This document shows positions 36,819 to 45,245 of a DNA stretch of 64,000 nt, piece after piece. This DNA is from Serratia liquefaciens ATCC 27592. GTDB lineage: Bacteria > Pseudomonadota > Gammaproteobacteria > Enterobacterales > Enterobacteriaceae. A program made the translations under genes and the position numbers. Under the pieces are notes generated by a model. The model saw nothing but the letters and a program-made list of their open reading frames with translations, was not told the DNA's origin and made no database searches. Position 1 is the stretch's first letter, and each line of letters begins with the position of its first letter. Location: positions 1,364,001 through 1,428,000 of the forward strand of contig NC_021741.1 of NCBI RefSeq assembly GCF_000422085.1, in the 5' to 3' direction.

Positions 36819-38399
36819 ATGAAACTTTTCTCTTTAAGCCAACTCAGGCCTCTGTGTTTTCTGCTGTGCTGCCTGCCGATGTTCGCGCAGGCGGGGCCGG
36901 CCGATGAATTTGCTACGGCCAATCGCACGCAGCAAGCCAAATTATTACAGGCATGGGCCACCGCGCCGGATGCTTCGCGACTGCCGCTGCTGCAAGCGCT
37001 GAAACAAGAAAGTGTGGTGATCGACGACGCCAAACATGCCTTTGTCCAGCAGGGCGAAAATTACCAGCCCTTGTCTGGCAGCGCTGCCCCGGTCGGCACA
37101 CCGAAGAAGCTGTGGTTGAACAACCGGCTGCGCATCCTGATTGCCAACGCACTGTCGGCGCATCGGCTGGTCAGCGAGGACCCGGCGGTGCGTTTACAGG
37201 CGGCGCAGGCCCTGCAGCGCGAGGCGCAAAGCGATCAGTTGCCGCTGCTGACCCAGCGTTTGGCGCTGGAACAAGACAGCCGGGTGCATGAGGCATTGAG
37301 CATCGCGCTGGCGAATCTGCAACTTAACGATGCCGATGCCGGGGTACGCCTCAACGCGGTGCGCTTGCTTGGCAGCTCGGGCGATCCTGAAACGCAAACG
37401 CGCCTGCAGGCGTTGACGGAGACAGGCCATGAGCCGGACGCCGCGGTACGTGCCGAAGCGATGAAAAGCCTGAGCAGCGTGAAACATCGGCTGATGATCG
37501 GTGACCTGATCGGCCAGGCATTTACCGGTCTGTCGCTGGGTTCGATCCTGCTGTTGGCGGCGCTCGGTTTGGCAATCACCTATGGCCTGCTGGGGGTGAT
37601 CAACATGGCGCACGGCGAAATGCTGATGCTCGGCGCCTATTCGGCTTATCTGGTACAGGGGCTGTTTCAGCAGTTTGCGCCGCAGTGGCTGGCGCTGTAT
37701 CCGCTGGTGGCGCTGCCGGTGGCGTTCGCCATCACGGCCTGCATCGGCATGGCGCTGGAGCGCACGGTGATCCGCCACCTTTACGGCCGACCGCTGGAAA
37801 CGCTGTTGGCCACCTGGGGCATTAGCCTGGTGCTGATCCAAGGGGTACGGGTGTTGTTCGGTGCGCAAAACGTGGAGGTCGCAAACCCGGCCTGGCTGTC
37901 GGGCGGTATTCAGCTCCTGCCGAATCTGGTGCTGCCGTGGAACCGCATTGCCGTCATCGTGTTTGTGGCGTTGGTCCTGATCCTCACCTGGCTGTTGCTG
38001 AATAAAACCCGACTGGGCATGAACGTGCGAGCCGTGACGCAAAACCGCGGCATGGCCGCGTGTTGCGGTGTGCCCACCGGCCGTGTCGATATGCTGGCGT
38101 TCGGGTTGGGGTCCGGCATTGCCGGGTTGGGCGGCGTAGCCTTGTCGCAGTTGGGCAACGTCGGGCCCGAGCTGGGGCAGGGTTATATCATCGACTCCTT
38201 CCTGGTGGTGGTGCTTGGCGGCGTGGGCCAGTTGGCCGGTACGGTGGTGGCGGCTTTTGGCCTCGGCATCCTCAACAAAATTCTCGAACCACAGATTGGC
38301 GCCGTGCTGGGTAAAATCCTGATCCTGGCGCTGATTGTCCTGTTTATTCAAAAGCGTCCTCAGGGGCTATTTGCCCTCAAGGGCAGGGTGAATGACTGA
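36819..38399 (+). CDS. urtB: Urea ABC transporter permease UrtB
   Basis: 526 residues. Signal peptide about 1-26, then a roughly 190-residue extracytoplasmic helical-repeat (HEAT-like) region with LQAAQALQREAQS and RLNAVRLLGSSGDPETQ. The LivH-type permease core starts near 225 (GLSLGSILLLAALGLAITYGL). Long N-terminal regions of this kind occur in UrtB proteins. It overlaps urtC by one base (TGATG), indicating coupled translation. Confidence 0.92.
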   Translation: MKLFSLSQLRPLCFLLCCLPMFAQAGPADEFATANRTQQAKLLQAWATAPDASRLPLLQALKQESVVIDDAKHAFVQQGENYQPLSGSAAPVGTPKKLWLNNRLRILIANALSAHRLVSEDPAVRLQAAQALQREAQSDQLPLLTQRLALEQDSRVHEALSIALANLQLNDADAGVRLNAVRLLGSSGDPETQTRLQALTETGHEPDAAVRAEAMKSLSSVKHRLMIGDLIGQAFTGLSLGSILLLAALGLAITYGLLGVINMAHGEMLMLGAYSAYLVQGLFQQFAPQWLALYPLVALPVAFAITACIGMALERTVIRHLYGRPLETLLATWGISLVLIQGVRVLFGAQNVEVANPAWLSGGIQLLPNLVLPWNRIAVIVFVALVLILTWLLLNKTRLGMNVRAVTQNRGMAACCGVPTGRVDMLAFGLGSGIAGLGGVALSQLGNVGPELGQGYIIDSFLVVVLGGVGQLAGTVVAAFGLGILNKILEPQIGAVLGKILILALIVLFIQKRPQGLFALKGRVND

Positions 38400-39475
38400 T
38401 GAGCCAACCTTTGACTGTAACCGGGGTGCAAAAGGCCCCCCGGCTGGCGCTCGGCATCGGCGGGCTGGCGTTGCTGACGCTGTTAATCATGCCGTTTCTC
38501 GCGCTGTTACCGGCGGATCACCCGCTGGCGATCTCCACCTATACCCTGACGCTGGTAGGCAAAATTCTGTGCTATGCCGTGGTGGCGGTGGCGCTTGATC
38601 TGGTGTGGGGCTATGCCGGGTTGTTGTCCCTGGGTCATGGGCTGTTTTTCGCTCTGGGTGGCTATGCCATGGGCATGTACCTGATGCGCCAGGCGGCGGG
38701 AGAGGGCCTGCCGAGCTTTATGGCGTTCCTGTCCTGGAGCGAACTGCCCTGGTTTTGGAGCGGCACCCAGTATTTCGCCTGGGCATTGTGCCTGATTGTG
38801 CTGGTGCCGGGCGTGCTGGCTTTTGTCTTCGGCTACTTCGCCTTCCGTTCAAAAATCAAAGGCGTCTATTTTTCCATCATGACGCAGGCATTGACCTATG
38901 CCGGCATGCTGCTGTTCTTCCGCAACGAAACCGGGTTTGGCGGTAACAACGGCTTTACCGGCTTCACCACGCTGCTGGGTTTTCCGATCACCGCGATCGG
39001 CACGCGGGTGGCGCTGTTTCTGGCAACGGTGTTGTTGCTGGCGGCCAGTTTGGCGATCGGCTTTGCCCTGGCGCGCAGCAAGTTTGGCCGGGTGTTAACC
39101 GCGGTGCGCGATGCGGAAAATCGCCTGACGTTTTGCGGTTACGATCCAAAAGGTTTCAAGCTGTTCGTCTGGACGCTGTCGGCGGTGCTGTGCGGCCTGG
39201 CCGGGGCGTTATATGTGCCGCAGGTGGGCATTATCAACCCGGGTGAAATGTCGCCGACCAACTCGATCGAGGCCGCTATCTGGGTGGCACTCGGTGGACG
39301 CGGCACCTTGGTGGGGCCACTGCTCGGTGCCGGTATCGTCAACGGCGCCAAAAGTTGGTTCACCATGGCGATCCCGGAATACTGGCAGTTCTTCCTTGGC
39401 CTGATGTTTATCATCGTCACGCTGTTCTTGCCCAAAGGGGTTATCGGCCTGCTACGCAGAGGGAAATCACAATGA
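38399..39475 (+). CDS. urtC: Urea ABC transporter permease UrtC
   Basis: 358-residue LivM-type inner-membrane permease with roughly ten hydrophobic segments (LDLVWGYAGLLSLGHGLFFALG near residue 65 is a family hallmark). It pairs with UrtB as the transmembrane channel. It starts within the urtB stop and overlaps urtD by four bases (ATGA). Confidence 0.92.
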   Translation: MSQPLTVTGVQKAPRLALGIGGLALLTLLIMPFLALLPADHPLAISTYTLTLVGKILCYAVVAVALDLVWGYAGLLSLGHGLFFALGGYAMGMYLMRQAAGEGLPSFMAFLSWSELPWFWSGTQYFAWALCLIVLVPGVLAFVFGYFAFRSKIKGVYFSIMTQALTYAGMLLFFRNETGFGGNNGFTGFTTLLGFPITAIGTRVALFLATVLLLAASLAIGFALARSKFGRVLTAVRDAENRLTFCGYDPKGFKLFVWTLSAVLCGLAGALYVPQVGIINPGEMSPTNSIEAAIWVALGGRGTLVGPLLGAGIVNGAKSWFTMAIPEYWQFFLGLMFIIVTLFLPKGVIGLLRRGKSQ

Positions 39476-40278
39476 ATTCGCTGCAAATGACCGACGAGTT
39501 GTTCACCCAACCGTTGCCGGCGGATAAACACCGCCAGCAAACCGATCCGGTGCTGTTGCTCGACAAGATCAACGTCAGCTTCGACGGTTTTCGCGCACTG
39601 AGCGATTTGTCGTTGCAGATTGGCGTAGGGGAATTGCGCTGTGTGATCGGGCCAAACGGGGCAGGGAAAACCACCTTGATGGATGTGATCACCGGCAAAA
39701 CCCGGCCGGACAGCGGCAGAGTGTTTTACGATCAAACTGTCGATCTGACCGCGTTGGATCCGATGCAGATTGCCCAAGCCGGCATTGGCCGCAAGTTCCA
39801 AAAGCCTACGGTGTTTGAGGCACTGACGGTGTTCGAAAATCTTGAGATTGCCCAGAAGGCGAAGAAATCGGTGTGGGCCTGCCTGCGCGCCAGGCTGAGC
39901 GGCGAACAGCGCGACCGTATCGATGAAATGCTGAAAACCTTGCGGCTGGGCCATGAGCGACATCGGCCCGCCGGACTGCTGTCCCACGGGCAGAAGCAAT
40001 TTCTTGAGATTGGCATGCTGTTGGTGCAGGAGCCGCACCTGTTGCTGCTCGACGAACCGGCAGCCGGAATGACGGATGCGGAAACCGAGTACACCGCCGA
40101 GCTGTTCCGCGCATTGGCGGGCAAGCATTCGCTGATGGTGGTAGAGCACGACATGGGCTTTGTCGAAACCATCGCCGATCATGTCACCGTACTGCATCAG
40201 GGCCAGGTGCTGGCGGAGGGCTCTTTGGCGCAGGTGCAGGCCAACGAGCAGGTGATTGAAGTCTATTTGGGGCGCTGA
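39472..40278 (+). CDS. urtD: Urea ABC transporter ATPase UrtD
   Basis: 268 residues. Walker A GPNGAGKT, signature-equivalent LLSHGQKQFLEIGM, Walker B LLLLDEPAAGMTDAE, and a LivG-like organisation. ATG 39472 overlaps the urtC stop, so the longer reading frame beginning at 39355 inside urtC is rejected. It powers urea uptake with UrtE. Confidence 0.92.
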   Translation: MNSLQMTDELFTQPLPADKHRQQTDPVLLLDKINVSFDGFRALSDLSLQIGVGELRCVIGPNGAGKTTLMDVITGKTRPDSGRVFYDQTVDLTALDPMQIAQAGIGRKFQKPTVFEALTVFENLEIAQKAKKSVWACLRARLSGEQRDRIDEMLKTLRLGHERHRPAGLLSHGQKQFLEIGMLLVQEPHLLLLDEPAAGMTDAETEYTAELFRALAGKHSLMVVEHDMGFVETIADHVTVLHQGQVLAEGSLAQVQANEQVIEVYLGR

Positions 40279-40287
40279 GGAACCACT

Positions 40288-40986
40288 ATGTTGCAGGTTA
40301 ACGAGCTGAATCAATACTACGGTGGCAGCCATATTTTACGCGGCCTGTCGTTTGAGGCCCGCATCGGTGAGGTGACTTGCCTCCTGGGGCGCAACGGCGT
40401 GGGGAAAACCACGTTGCTGAAATGCCTGATGGGGCTGATCCCGGTTAAAAGCGGCACCCTCAGTTGGCAGGGAACGGCCCTTAACGGCAAAAAACCGCAC
40501 CAGCGTGTACAAGCGGGGATCGCCTATGTGCCGCAGGGGCGAGAGATTTTCCCGCGCCTGACGGTAGAGGAAAACTTGCTGATGGGGCTGGCGCGTTTTT
40601 CCGGCACGGAGGCACGTAAGGTGCCGGAGCATATTTATGAGTTATTCCCTGTCCTGTTGCAGATGAAAGATCGGCGCGGTGGCGATCTCTCTGGCGGGCA
40701 GCAACAGCAGTTGGCGATTGGCCGTGCGCTGGCCTGTCGGCCGCAGTTGTTGATCCTCGATGAGCCGACCGAGGGGATCCAACCTTCGGTGATCAAAGAG
40801 ATCGGCGCTGTGATCAAGCAGTTGGCGGCAGGTGGCGATATGGCGATCCTGCTGGTAGAGCAGTTCTATGATTTTGCCGCCGAATTGGCAGACAGCTATC
40901 TCGTGATGTCGCGTGGCAGCATCATTCAGCGCGGGGCAGGCAGCGCGATGGAGCAGGACGGCGTACGCGGGCTGGTGGCGATATAA
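40288..40986 (+). CDS. urtE: Urea ABC transporter ATPase UrtE
   Basis: 232-residue LivF-type ATPase. Walker A GRNGVGKT, signature LSGGQQQQLAIGRAL, Walker B LLILDEPTEGIQPS. GAGG precedes the ATG. Last gene of the urt set. No obvious terminator is seen in the 9 bp before the convergent parE stop, so readthrough toward the toxin-antitoxin pair is possible. Confidence 0.92.
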   Translation: MLQVNELNQYYGGSHILRGLSFEARIGEVTCLLGRNGVGKTTLLKCLMGLIPVKSGTLSWQGTALNGKKPHQRVQAGIAYVPQGREIFPRLTVEENLLMGLARFSGTEARKVPEHIYELFPVLLQMKDRRGGDLSGGQQQQLAIGRALACRPQLLILDEPTEGIQPSVIKEIGAVIKQLAAGGDMAILLVEQFYDFAAELADSYLVMSRGSIIQRGAGSAMEQDGVRGLVAI

Positions 40987-40995
40987 ACGTGGGGA

Positions 40996-41295
40996 TTACC
41001 TAATAAATTGCGTGCGGGTGGGATCCCGGGAGTGATGCAAAACCCTGATGATTCTTACCCAATGGATATCTTCACGAAAATAAATGAGATGCCCAGCGGC
41101 TGGCAGAACGCAGAGATCTTGTGCAATCAAGGCTACGTTTCTGCCAAGCTGAGAATGGCTAAGATTATCAAATGCCTTATGAATATGGTTAAGGTAGTCT
41201 TTGGCGGCTTGTAATCCATACCGCTCCAGGCCATAGAAATAAATACTTTCCATGTCATCCAGTGCTTTTGGGCGGACGACTATTTTTCTCCGCAT
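40996..41295 (-). CDS. parE: ParE/RelE-family toxin
   Basis: 99-residue RelE/ParE-fold toxin (KIVVRPKALDDMESIYFYG at the start, HLIYFREDIHWVRIIRVLHHSRD near the end). ParE toxins poison DNA gyrase; RelE-type relatives cleave mRNA, and the motif set favours ParE. Its start overlaps the antitoxin gene by 16 bp. By eye the segment is less GC-rich than the urt genes, consistent with acquisition. Convergent with urtE at 10 bp. Confidence 0.9.
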   Translation of the reverse strand: MRRKIVVRPKALDDMESIYFYGLERYGLQAAKDYLNHIHKAFDNLSHSQLGRNVALIAQDLCVLPAAGHLIYFREDIHWVRIIRVLHHSRDPTRTQFIR

Positions 41296-41543
41296 CCTTT
41301 TGTTTTACTCCGTATTCTTTCCATGAACACATCTCGATCCCACTCTTGGGCATCGCCACTATTTTCACCTTCGGCGATCAAGCGGCGCAGTTCTTCCAGT
41401 TTTGATGCAGCTGTACGTTCGCGCAGGGTACGTACCGATTCGCGGATGACCTCGCTTGGGGTACGGTAGTCGCCGCTGGCGACCAGGCCTTCGACAAACC
41501 CACGCAGTTCTTTACCCAGGTCTACCGTCAATGTTCTGCCCAT
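41280..41543 (-). CDS. parD: ParD-family antitoxin
   Basis: 87 residues. N-terminal ribbon-helix-helix DNA-binding domain (MGRTLTVDLGKELRGFVEGLV, then YRTPSEVIRESVRTL). The acidic, flexible C-terminus (about 50-87) would wrap the toxin. GGAGG precedes the start. It neutralises ParE and probably autorepresses at the palindrome 30 bp upstream. Confidence 0.9.
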   Translation of the reverse strand: MGRTLTVDLGKELRGFVEGLVASGDYRTPSEVIRESVRTLRERTAASKLEELRRLIAEGENSGDAQEWDRDVFMERIRSKTKGCGEK

Positions 41544-41570
41544 TGTGCGCCTCCATCAATTATGTCTCTT

Positions 41571-41591
41571 TTGTAAGATTTGTTCTTACAA
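41571..41591. promoter_or_regulatory. Candidate ParD operator
   Basis: TTGTAAGA-N5-TCTTACAA, perfect 8-bp arms over 21 bp, in the parDE promoter region. CATAAT on the minus strand between it and parD is a possible -10. Confidence 0.6.
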
Positions 41592-41683
41592 TATAGTTGC
41601 TAAGATACTCCAGGAACTGACCGACTGCAAACCTCGGTCCGTTTGGATAATCGGGGATACACCTAAAATAATTAAGGATAATT

Positions 41684-42196
41684 ATGAACGAAATCAATAT
41701 CTCACGCCTGTCTTGTATCGTCCTGTCACTGTTCCCGGCCCTGTGGGGGATTTTCAGCCTGCTGAACAATACTGCGGATTTTGCCAATACCGCCCGGCAT
41801 GCCGTGGGGCCCCTGCTAACTATGCAAAATACCTATCAGGTGCCCGGTCTGATGTGGCGTGCCATCACCGCGCCCTGGGCCGGAATGGTCGGGTTGGCGT
41901 TTATTACCCTGCTGGAATCTCTGGCCGGGATCGCGGCAACCTTGGGCATAGTGTTGATGGTGAAACATAGGGGTCACTCTTATGCGACGTTCGCCAGAGG
42001 CAAAGCCTGGGCCATGCTGGGTGCGCTATGTGCGATTACAGTATGGGGGATCGGTTTTATGGTGGTCGCCGGCGACTGGTTTATGGCCTGGCAGGCCAAG
42101 GAGGATCCGCTGGCGGTGCAGCTGGGTGCCTTACTGTATATGGTGCCCAATACGCTGGCGCTGATGTTGTTGATGCTGCAACGGGACTCGCGATAG
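41684..42196 (+). CDS. DUF2165 family small integral membrane protein
   Basis: 170 residues with about four membrane segments (ISRLSCIVLSLFPALWGIFS, VGLAFITLLESLAGIAATLG, AWAMLGALCAITVWGIGFMV, and a C-terminal segment LGALLYMVPNTLALMLLML). The motif WFMAWQ before the last segment is typical of DUF2165. Function unknown. It is a single gene between the ParDE pair and the Pho-box phosphatase. Confidence 0.8.
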   Translation: MNEINISRLSCIVLSLFPALWGIFSLLNNTADFANTARHAVGPLLTMQNTYQVPGLMWRAITAPWAGMVGLAFITLLESLAGIAATLGIVLMVKHRGHSYATFARGKAWAMLGALCAITVWGIGFMVVAGDWFMAWQAKEDPLAVQLGALLYMVPNTLALMLLMLQRDSR

Positions 42197-42272
42197 GCGC
42201 TGAGGGGGCGACATTTTAATAAAACTGCGGCGAAGTTCGCGAAAGTGTTGCCAAATGCTAACCTGCCGCAGT

Positions 42273-42309
42273 CTGTCACATTTCGTTCATAATTGTGCCA
42301 TAGCATAAT
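42273..42309 (+). promoter_or_regulatory. Pho box and -10 of the acid phosphatase gene
   Basis: CTGTCAC-ATTT-CGTTCAT (42273-42290): first half 6/7 and second half 5/7 against CTGTCAY. CATAAT at 42304-42309 follows. It indicates PhoB activation in phosphate starvation. Confidence 0.65.
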
Positions 42310-42365
42310 GACTCTTAAATAAATTGATAATAAATCAACAGGTTAAATTTTTTAAGGGAACAGGC

Positions 42366-44078
42366 ATGAGCGATAAACCACAGAATGATTTGCCGCCGTC
42401 GGCGCAGGATCAACAGCAGCAACCGAGCAACCCGGCGCGTCGCCGCTTTTTGGCGGGAGCGACGGCATTGGGCGTTGGCGCCTCCATTGCCCCCTTGGCC
42501 GGAGCCGCGGCGGAGGGGAACAAAAAAGTGCTGCTAAATGCTTTGCCGCAAAGTGCGCAAAACTCGTTGCTGCGGCGCTATGTGAAGAATGTGGTGGTGA
42601 TTTACGCCGAAAACCGCAGCTTCAACAACCTGTTCGCCAATTTCCCCGGGGTAGAAAAACCGCTGTCGGCGCTCAAGCCGGAGGAGTACCAGCAGCGCGA
42701 TCGCGATGGTCAACTGCTGGATACGCTGCCGCCGATCTGGAAAGGCCTGGTGCCGAAGGCTCAGGAAGTCGGGCATGTTAACTACAAAATCGACGAAGAT
42801 GCGGTTTTTACTACTCAACTGCCGAACCAGCCGTTTGTGCTGACCGGGCCGCAGGGGGAAAACCTGCCGCATGGCGTGGTAACTCGCGATTTGTGGCACG
42901 TGTTTTATCAGAACCAGATGCAGATCAACGGCGGCAAAAATGACAAATTCGTCGCCTGGGCCGATTCCGGTGCTCTGACCATGGGCTATTACGGCGACGG
43001 CGCATACAACCTGCGGCTATGGACGTTGGCGCAGGAATTTACCCTGTGCGATAACTTCTTCCAGGGGGCGTTTGGCGGCTCGTTCCTCAATCATCAGTAT
43101 CTGATTTGCGCCCGCCCACCGTTCTACCCTGACGTGCAAAACTCTGTCGCCAAAGACGGCATTGCTCAGCTTGAAAGCGACGACGTGACGGACTGGCGTT
43201 TAAAGCCGCTGAGCGATTCGCCGGTCAGCGCTTCATTCGGCATTCCGCTGTTCGGCAAAAGCCTGCTGACGCCGGACGGTTACGCGGTCAATACCATGGC
43301 GCCACCGTACTGGCCGTCATGGACGCAGGATGAGAAAGATCCGACGTTGGCGGATGCCACCATGCCCAACGTTATGCCGCCACAGAAACACCCGCACATT
43401 GGTGATTTGCTCAGCCAGAAAGGGATCGATTGGGCCTGGTACGCCGGTGGTTGGCAGTACGCGCTGGACAACCGCAAAGATCAGGGTGATTTCCCCGGCG
43501 CACCGGATTTTCAGTATCATCATCAACCGTTCAATTACTTTGAAAATCTGGGGCCGTCCAACCCGCAGGCGCGCGAAGCTCATTTGCGTGATGGCGGCAT
43601 TGGCGATTCAACCGCCGGCAATAAATTCCTGGCGGCGGTGGAAGCGGGCACCTTGCCGCCGGTCGCTTTCTACAAGCCACAGGGCAACCTCAATATGCAC
43701 GCCGGCTATTCGGATGTCGAAGCCGGAGACCGTCATATTGCCCATATTATCAATAGCCTGCGTAATGGCCCGCAGTGGGATAACAGCGTGGTGGTCATTA
43801 CCTTCGATGAAAACGGCGGCTGGTGGGATCACGTTGCACCGCCGCAGGGGGATCGTTGGGGACCTGGCTCGCGCATTCCAGCGTTGGTGATCTCACCGTT
43901 CGCCCGTAAGGGATATGTCGATCACCAAGTGTACGATACCGGATCCATCTTGCGATTCATCAGTCGGGTGTTTGATTTGCCAACGCTGGAAGGGCTGGCA
44001 GATCGCGATAAGGCAATGGCGACGCGTGGCCAGAAACCCTTGGGGGATCTGACCGGCACGCTGGAGTTTCCGGGTTAA
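42366..44078 (+). CDS. Tat-exported acid phosphatase / phospholipase C family phosphoesterase
   Basis: 570 residues. Tat signal with RRRFLAG at 25-31 and a hydrophobic run ending near AGAAA (48). The phosphoesterase domain shows VVIYAENRSFNNLFANFPG near the N-terminus and, near the C-terminus, VVITFDENGGWWDHVAPP and GPGSRIPALVISPFARKG, the pattern of AcpA acid phosphatases and bacterial phospholipases C. It would release phosphate from phosphomonoesters or phospholipids in the periplasm or outside. ATG 42366 has AAGGGA before it. Confidence 0.88.
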   Translation: MSDKPQNDLPPSAQDQQQQPSNPARRRFLAGATALGVGASIAPLAGAAAEGNKKVLLNALPQSAQNSLLRRYVKNVVVIYAENRSFNNLFANFPGVEKPLSALKPEEYQQRDRDGQLLDTLPPIWKGLVPKAQEVGHVNYKIDEDAVFTTQLPNQPFVLTGPQGENLPHGVVTRDLWHVFYQNQMQINGGKNDKFVAWADSGALTMGYYGDGAYNLRLWTLAQEFTLCDNFFQGAFGGSFLNHQYLICARPPFYPDVQNSVAKDGIAQLESDDVTDWRLKPLSDSPVSASFGIPLFGKSLLTPDGYAVNTMAPPYWPSWTQDEKDPTLADATMPNVMPPQKHPHIGDLLSQKGIDWAWYAGGWQYALDNRKDQGDFPGAPDFQYHHQPFNYFENLGPSNPQAREAHLRDGGIGDSTAGNKFLAAVEAGTLPPVAFYKPQGNLNMHAGYSDVEAGDRHIAHIINSLRNGPQWDNSVVVITFDENGGWWDHVAPPQGDRWGPGSRIPALVISPFARKGYVDHQVYDTGSILRFISRVFDLPTLEGLADRDKAMATRGQKPLGDLTGTLEFPG

Positions 44079-44099
44079 TCTCATGCTTGAGCGCTGGAG

Positions 44100-44612
44100 T
44101 TACAGCGCTTTCGACATATACCAGATGCCGATGGAACCTTGGGCGCTGGTGTAGCAGGTCTCGCCGCAAATGCTCAGCCCCTGACGTTGGTAAAAACGCT
44201 GGGCGCTGGTGTTGCGCTTTAGCACCTCCAGCCACAGCGTTGTCTGCCGGCGTTCGAGTGCCCGCTGCTGCACCTGTTCAAAAAAACGCTGGCCATAACC
44301 CTGGCCGGCATATTCCGGCAGGAAATAGATTTTCTGCAGTTCTGCGCCCGTCTGTTGAGTGGGCGCCAGCAGGCTGTTGAAGTTCAGCCGTGCATAGCCC
44401 ACCAGACGCTCGTCTTCATAGCCCAACAGCCAGCACACGTCCGGATCCTGCAGGGTCTGCTCCAGGGCTTCGACCGCAAAGTCCTGAGCCAAAAAAGCAT
44501 CCAATTCCGCTTTATGGTGCCAAAGTTCGCCAAAATGGGCCTGATAAGTACGAATACCGACGTCACGAACTAGCGCTAAATCATGGCGTAAAGCCTGGCG
44601 AATACTGAACAT
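44100..44612 (-). CDS. GNAT-family N-acetyltransferase
   Basis: 170 residues with the acetyl-CoA loop QKIYFLPEYAGQGYGQRFFE (R/Q-x-x-G-x-G type). It continues TLWLEVLKRNTSAQRFYQRQGL, a common GNAT motif B. Its N-terminus (RDVGIRTYQAHFGELW) resembles diamine/aminoglycoside-type acetyltransferases, but the acceptor is unknown. Convergent with the phosphatase gene; the stops are 22 bp apart. Confidence 0.87.
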   Translation of the reverse strand: MFSIRQALRHDLALVRDVGIRTYQAHFGELWHHKAELDAFLAQDFAVEALEQTLQDPDVCWLLGYEDERLVGYARLNFNSLLAPTQQTGAELQKIYFLPEYAGQGYGQRFFEQVQQRALERRQTTLWLEVLKRNTSAQRFYQRQGLSICGETCYTSAQGSIGIWYMSKAL

Positions 44613-44672
44613 GTAAACCTCTTGATGGATAGGAACAGGGCCGTTGGCGAGGATTTAGGCAATCCAGCGCAT

Positions 44673-44699
44673 ACTCAATTTACTCAATTTACTCAATAT
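44673..44699. repeat. Three tandem 9-bp repeats
   Basis: ACTCAATTT, ACTCAATTT, ACTCAATAT in the 5' region of the small gene starting at 44718. A short slippage-type repeat outside the coding sequence. Confidence 0.7.
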
Positions 44700-44717
44700 C
44701 CGCATACCGGAGGGAGT

Positions 44718-45101
44718 ATGACCGAGAAACAACACACCCATCGTCGACAGGGACATCGCATGGCCATGCAGATGCTCACTGCCGATCAGCTACAGCATCT
44801 TAAGCCAAGTAAAGGTTCGGCGCGATTCCTGGTAGTTGAAATCGATCCCGATGCTCATCAACCCCAAGGCCAGAGTCACGTCGGTAATAACGCTTTGCGT
44901 AAAAAACTGACGGACATGGTCAATGACCCCGCGGTGGATCCGAATACGGCGATGCAAATGCTGGAGATTGCGTGGGATAGGGTGACAAAGTCTGCTGGAG
45001 TGAAGGTTCCGGTAGCTGCAGTCGACATTGAAAGCGAAGCCAGTGAACCTGACGCTTTAATGGAAACGAGTTATCTATTGCTGTTAGCACGGTATCAGTA
45101 A
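44718..45101 (+). CDS. Hypothetical protein, 127 residues
   Basis: Start ATG 44718 has a strong GGAGGGAGT just upstream. A longer frame from 44622 would include the tandem repeats and is rejected. The protein is hydrophilic, with a His-rich N-terminus (TEKQHTHRRQGHRMAMQM) and no signal peptide or membrane segment. It may form a small helical domain (LRKKLTDMVNDPAVDPNTAMQ). I do not recognise a family. Confidence 0.65.
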   Translation: MTEKQHTHRRQGHRMAMQMLTADQLQHLKPSKGSARFLVVEIDPDAHQPQGQSHVGNNALRKKLTDMVNDPAVDPNTAMQMLEIAWDRVTKSAGVKVPVAAVDIESEASEPDALMETSYLLLLARYQ

Positions 45102-45245
45102 CAGATAAAAGCGTTTTAATACATCTATTCGAACTGGCCGATAGCATGGGGATGACGCTTCTGGAGGGGGGTTGAGCACGCCAATATTATCGGTTTAGCG
45201 CTTTTCCTCTCTTCCTCTCTTCTTCCTGATCCTGACTGAGCCCGA

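Noticed and set aside
35825..37033. 402-codon minus-strand frame across urtA and the start of urtB
   Set aside because: Antisense to two well-supported genes, low-complexity composition and no family resemblance.
37194..38351. 385-codon minus-strand frame inside urtB
   Set aside because: Antisense shadow of the permease gene, rich in Gln/His/Arg as expected for reverse-complemented membrane-protein codons.
39139..40332. 397-codon minus-strand frame across urtC-urtD
   Set aside because: Antisense to urtC and urtD, without motifs or start signals.
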